DNA from: Cyclina sinensis
Lineage: Eukaryota > Mollusca > Bivalvia > Venerida > Veneridae
NCBI GenBank assembly: GCA_012932295.1
Contig: JAAONU010000049.1
Location: forward strand, 1 to 64,000
Length of the DNA stretch: 64,000 bases
Direction of reading: 5' to 3'
Part shown: positions 61,846-64,000 of the stretch, one piece after another
Numbering within the stretch: the stretch's first letter is position 1
Layout of the letters: each line of letters begins with the position of its first letter
Made by a program: the position numbers and the translations under genes
The notes under the pieces: model-generated
Database searches by the model: none
Seen by the model: only the letters and a program-made list of their open reading frames with translations
What the model was told of the DNA's origin: nothing

Positions 61846-64000
61846 CTAGGGGAGTTCTATCTCCACCGTAAAGGACAAGTATAACCCGGTAAGCAAGTTG
61901 AGTGGTTGAAATTCAAATGAGTTGATTCTATTATCCACATTGCTATTGCTTGCTCCCGGGGTTTGGGTAGCAATATCGTCTGTATTCAATGTCCAGCTAA
62001 ATATACTTAACAGATCTCCGGGTTGAACTCTGTAGGTAAACTTTGCGCGTTTTGTCTCATAGATAGTGCCACTGACATTGACTACAAGACTATACAACGG
62101 CACATAGTTTCTTGCAGACCATGGGTCTTCTTTTATATTGCGTATAGTCGTCTCATTGGTTGTGGCATCTACGTTCTCTGTGGCCGTCACGGGTGTGAAA
62201 GGAACATCGAACAATATGCTTCCCACTATGCCAAAATTAAATGGTTTGAATTTATTGAAGATATACGATATCTTTAATTGATGTCGATAATCATTGCTGG
62301 GCGGTATCCATCCATAGTCTTCTGTATTATAGAAGGCATAGCCCAGCGTATACGATGCATTCAAAAGATGATGGGTGAGTTTCATTGCCCATTCCACAGA
62401 AACACCTGTTCCTATTCCTGTTTCAGGTGAGATGTACAGATATCCCCTTGGTGTCCCCGAAACATTTGCAACCGTTAAAGAAGGAACAAAGCCCGAAAAA
62501 TTAAAATAATAGGCAAAAAATGGTTCAAGAAACAGCGAATGCTCATTGCTCACCTGCCAGGTAAGGCGTGAGGCAGTGGTAAGCCCATACGTGGGGTGTA
62601 GGTATTGTGTAATACTATCAAAATCGGAAGTCTTCTCAGATATGATTCTATCTCCATATTGGGGTCCATTGATGAATGCCGGACTGACAGAAATAGTGCT
62701 GGAGAGTTTCCAATTATCTACAAAATTATAATCATGCAATATTCCCCCGGAGGGAAACGTGCTCAGTGTGTCATTGCCAACACCCAGCAACTGCGATACG
62801 CCCAGAGTAACAGTGGTCTCCATGTTTCCCACGGTCCACCCGTAATCGGTAAAGCCATAGAGTTTATATATATTCTCCTCCAGAGTATATTCAGCTTCGT
62901 CTGCAATCGGAAGAACGCCTAAACGTTCATTTTCACTCCTGAACTCATCTGTATGCCTTGCCGTGACTCTCAAATATTGGAATTCCAATCCAAAGGTCAG
63001 CACATTGGCATCATTCACAAGCCATGTAAGGGAATTCTGTAGTTTAGAATCAAGTGCATCTACATAGCCGTCGTATCTGTAAAAAACACCCGAATCTCCC
63101 CGTATATCAAAGAGCAAATCAGAAGTACTCACGTAGTATGTCGTATAACTTGCAAGCACATTTTTGAGATTGTCGCGAATCAAAGCGTTCCAGCGTACAC
63201 CGCCGCCATAGAAGATAGGCAACACATCCAAATCAGAAACCACCTGATCCACATCATCATCAGAAGATGCCGCATCTAAGTTTGCAACAAATTTATCGTA
63301 ATATGCAAGTCCCAGAAGCCGTACCTCATGCTTATCATACTGAAATGTCAGGGAAAATAACGCGTCTCCATATATATTATTATCTATGTTGCCTGATACG
63401 TCTTCAGAATTTTCTATTATTAAGTTTGCAAGAGGAACGATGGTCCACTGTGAAATAGACTGACGCACAGAAAAAAAGAGAGAGACATTTTTTGTGATCC
63501 AATAATTGAATATCGCCATCGGATCGGTCGGGCTAATATCCAACTGTATATAGTTCTTCTCATCCGTACGTGGGAGCAATACCAAGGTAGATCCTATGCC
63601 CTGACCATATAATCCCGTAGGCATCCCCTTAAAACTTATGAGGCCATCCACCGCTCTGCGCGTGATCACTGAAGTATCGGGGTTTGAGACATGCGTGTTG
63701 TTTGGTATTTGTATGAAATCATAAAAATACCGGTTCCATGCAGTATCGCTCCCGTAAATACTGAATTCTCTCGACAAGGAGTAGAGCTGTCCCTGTATAT
63801 TTGCCACGCTCCTGTTCCTGAACAACTCTGTCTGATATATTACCCCGGGTTCCCGTTGTACCAGAGAAATCGGATCATCCCCTACAAGCGGCAAATTCAT
63901 CACCTCTTGTTTTGAGAACGTGCGTTGTCCACTCGTTGAATCATCAAAGCGCTCTGAAGTGATGACTATCTCTTCGGCTACAAACACATCTTCATTGTTC
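61846..64000 (-). CDS. TonB-dependent receptor-like outer membrane protein (partial)
   Basis: The frame enters the window at base 64000 and ends at 61846, so the N-terminus (signal peptide, start) is missing. The visible start is like a TonB plug domain (EEIVITSERFDD, TFSKQEVMNLPLVGDDPISLVQREPGV, SIYGSDTAWNRYFYD), followed by about 600 residues of alternating beta strands with many aromatic residues, fitting a barrel. The last residue is Pro, not the usual aromatic. TonB receptors are rare in host-associated spirochaetes. Substrate unknown; converges with the glycosidase. Confidence 0.78.
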   Translation of the reverse strand, partial: NNEDVFVAEEIVITSERFDDSTSGQRTFSKQEVMNLPLVGDDPISLVQREPGVIYQTELFRNRSVANIQGQLYSLSREFSIYGSDTAWNRYFYDFIQIPNNTHVSNPDTSVITRRAVDGLISFKGMPTGLYGQGIGSTLVLLPRTDEKNYIQLDISPTDPMAIFNYWITKNVSLFFSVRQSISQWTIVPLANLIIENSEDVSGNIDNNIYGDALFSLTFQYDKHEVRLLGLAYYDKFVANLDAASSDDDVDQVVSDLDVLPIFYGGGVRWNALIRDNLKNVLASYTTYYVSTSDLLFDIRGDSGVFYRYDGYVDALDSKLQNSLTWLVNDANVLTFGLEFQYLRVTARHTDEFRSENERLGVLPIADEAEYTLEENIYKLYGFTDYGWTVGNMETTVTLGVSQLLGVGNDTLSTFPSGGILHDYNFVDNWKLSSTISVSPAFINGPQYGDRIISEKTSDFDSITQYLHPTYGLTTASRLTWQVSNEHSLFLEPFFAYYFNFSGFVPSLTVANVSGTPRGYLYISPETGIGTGVSVEWAMKLTHHLLNASYTLGYAFYNTEDYGWIPPSNDYRHQLKISYIFNKFKPFNFGIVGSILFDVPFTPVTATENVDATTNETTIRNIKEDPWSARNYVPLYSLVVNVSGTIYETKRAKFTYRVQPGDLLSIFSWTLNTDDIATQTPGASNSNVDNRINSFEFQPLNLLTGLYLSFTVEIELP

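Noticed and set aside
1..64000. CRISPR arrays, insertion sequences, prophage
   Set aside because: No spaced repeats, transposase, integrase or terminal inverted repeats were found by reading; a search with tools could still find degenerate elements.

Overview
This window looks like chromosomal DNA from a spirochaete-like, flagellated, diderm bacterium. The reasons are: tuf runs into the S10-spc genes and tRNA-Trp-secE-nusG-rplKAJL-rpoBC-rpsLG follow a treponeme-like order; RpoB carries Asn at the position of E. coli Ser531, the residue linked to the natural rifampicin resistance of spirochaetes; the flagellar genes lie as flgN-flgK-flgL-fliW; and an outer-membrane TonB-type receptor is present. 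Standard genetic code with UGA as stop fits every gene read. The genus cannot be named from the sequence alone.

Layout. 1-9.6 kb (minus): tuf and the S10/spc ribosomal genes down to a partial rpsE. 9.6-21.8 kb (minus): tRNA-Thr, tRNA-Trp, secE, nusG, rplK, rplA, rplJ, rplL, rpoB, rpoC, then rpsL-rpsG from their own promoter; fusA and rpmG are absent. rpoC is broken by a +1 frameshift. 21.8-23.1 kb (minus): a bactofilin and a glycerophosphodiester phosphodiesterase. 23.3-31.2 kb: an ABC importer of the sulfate family, a cysteate synthase, an alpha-oxoamine synthase of the serine palmitoyltransferase/cysteate acyltransferase type and, convergent, a two-domain VOC protein. 31.3-33.2 kb: a Gx/EcfT-like transporter pair and maf. 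33.3-39.1 kb (plus): rpsB-tsf-frr-uppS-cdsA and a cation antiporter fused to a PTS EIIA domain. 39.2-48.9 kb (minus): a catabolic cluster with a TRAP transporter, a GntR/FCD regulator, a citrate synthase-like lyase, a TIM-barrel protein, an acylating aldehyde dehydrogenase, a ThDP enzyme and a Gfo/Idh/MocA oxidoreductase. 49.1-56.1 kb: nadE, an unknown protein, a dicarboxylate symporter-like protein and argC-argB-argD (argC frameshifted). 56.1-60.4 kb (minus): fliW, flgL, flgK, flgN. 60.4-64 kb: a GH1 glycosidase and a partial TonB-dependent receptor.

The most interesting unit is 23.3-30.1 kb. Uptake of a sulfur oxyanion, synthesis of cysteate from O-phosphoserine and sulfite, and condensation of cysteate with an acyl chain are together the first part of a capnine/sulfonolipid pathway. 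Sulfonolipids are known from Bacteroidota, so a spirochaete version would be new. The TRAP cluster may also handle a sulfonate or another short carboxylate, because its aldehyde dehydrogenase resembles acylating sulfoacetaldehyde dehydrogenases.

A second theme is expression. Six genes have a -10-like hexamer ending exactly six bases before ATG and no Shine-Dalgarno sequence, which predicts leaderless mRNAs. Two conserved genes (rpoC, argC) need a +1 shift near a TGT codon to give a full family-like product; either the assembly has single-base errors there or something unusual happens.
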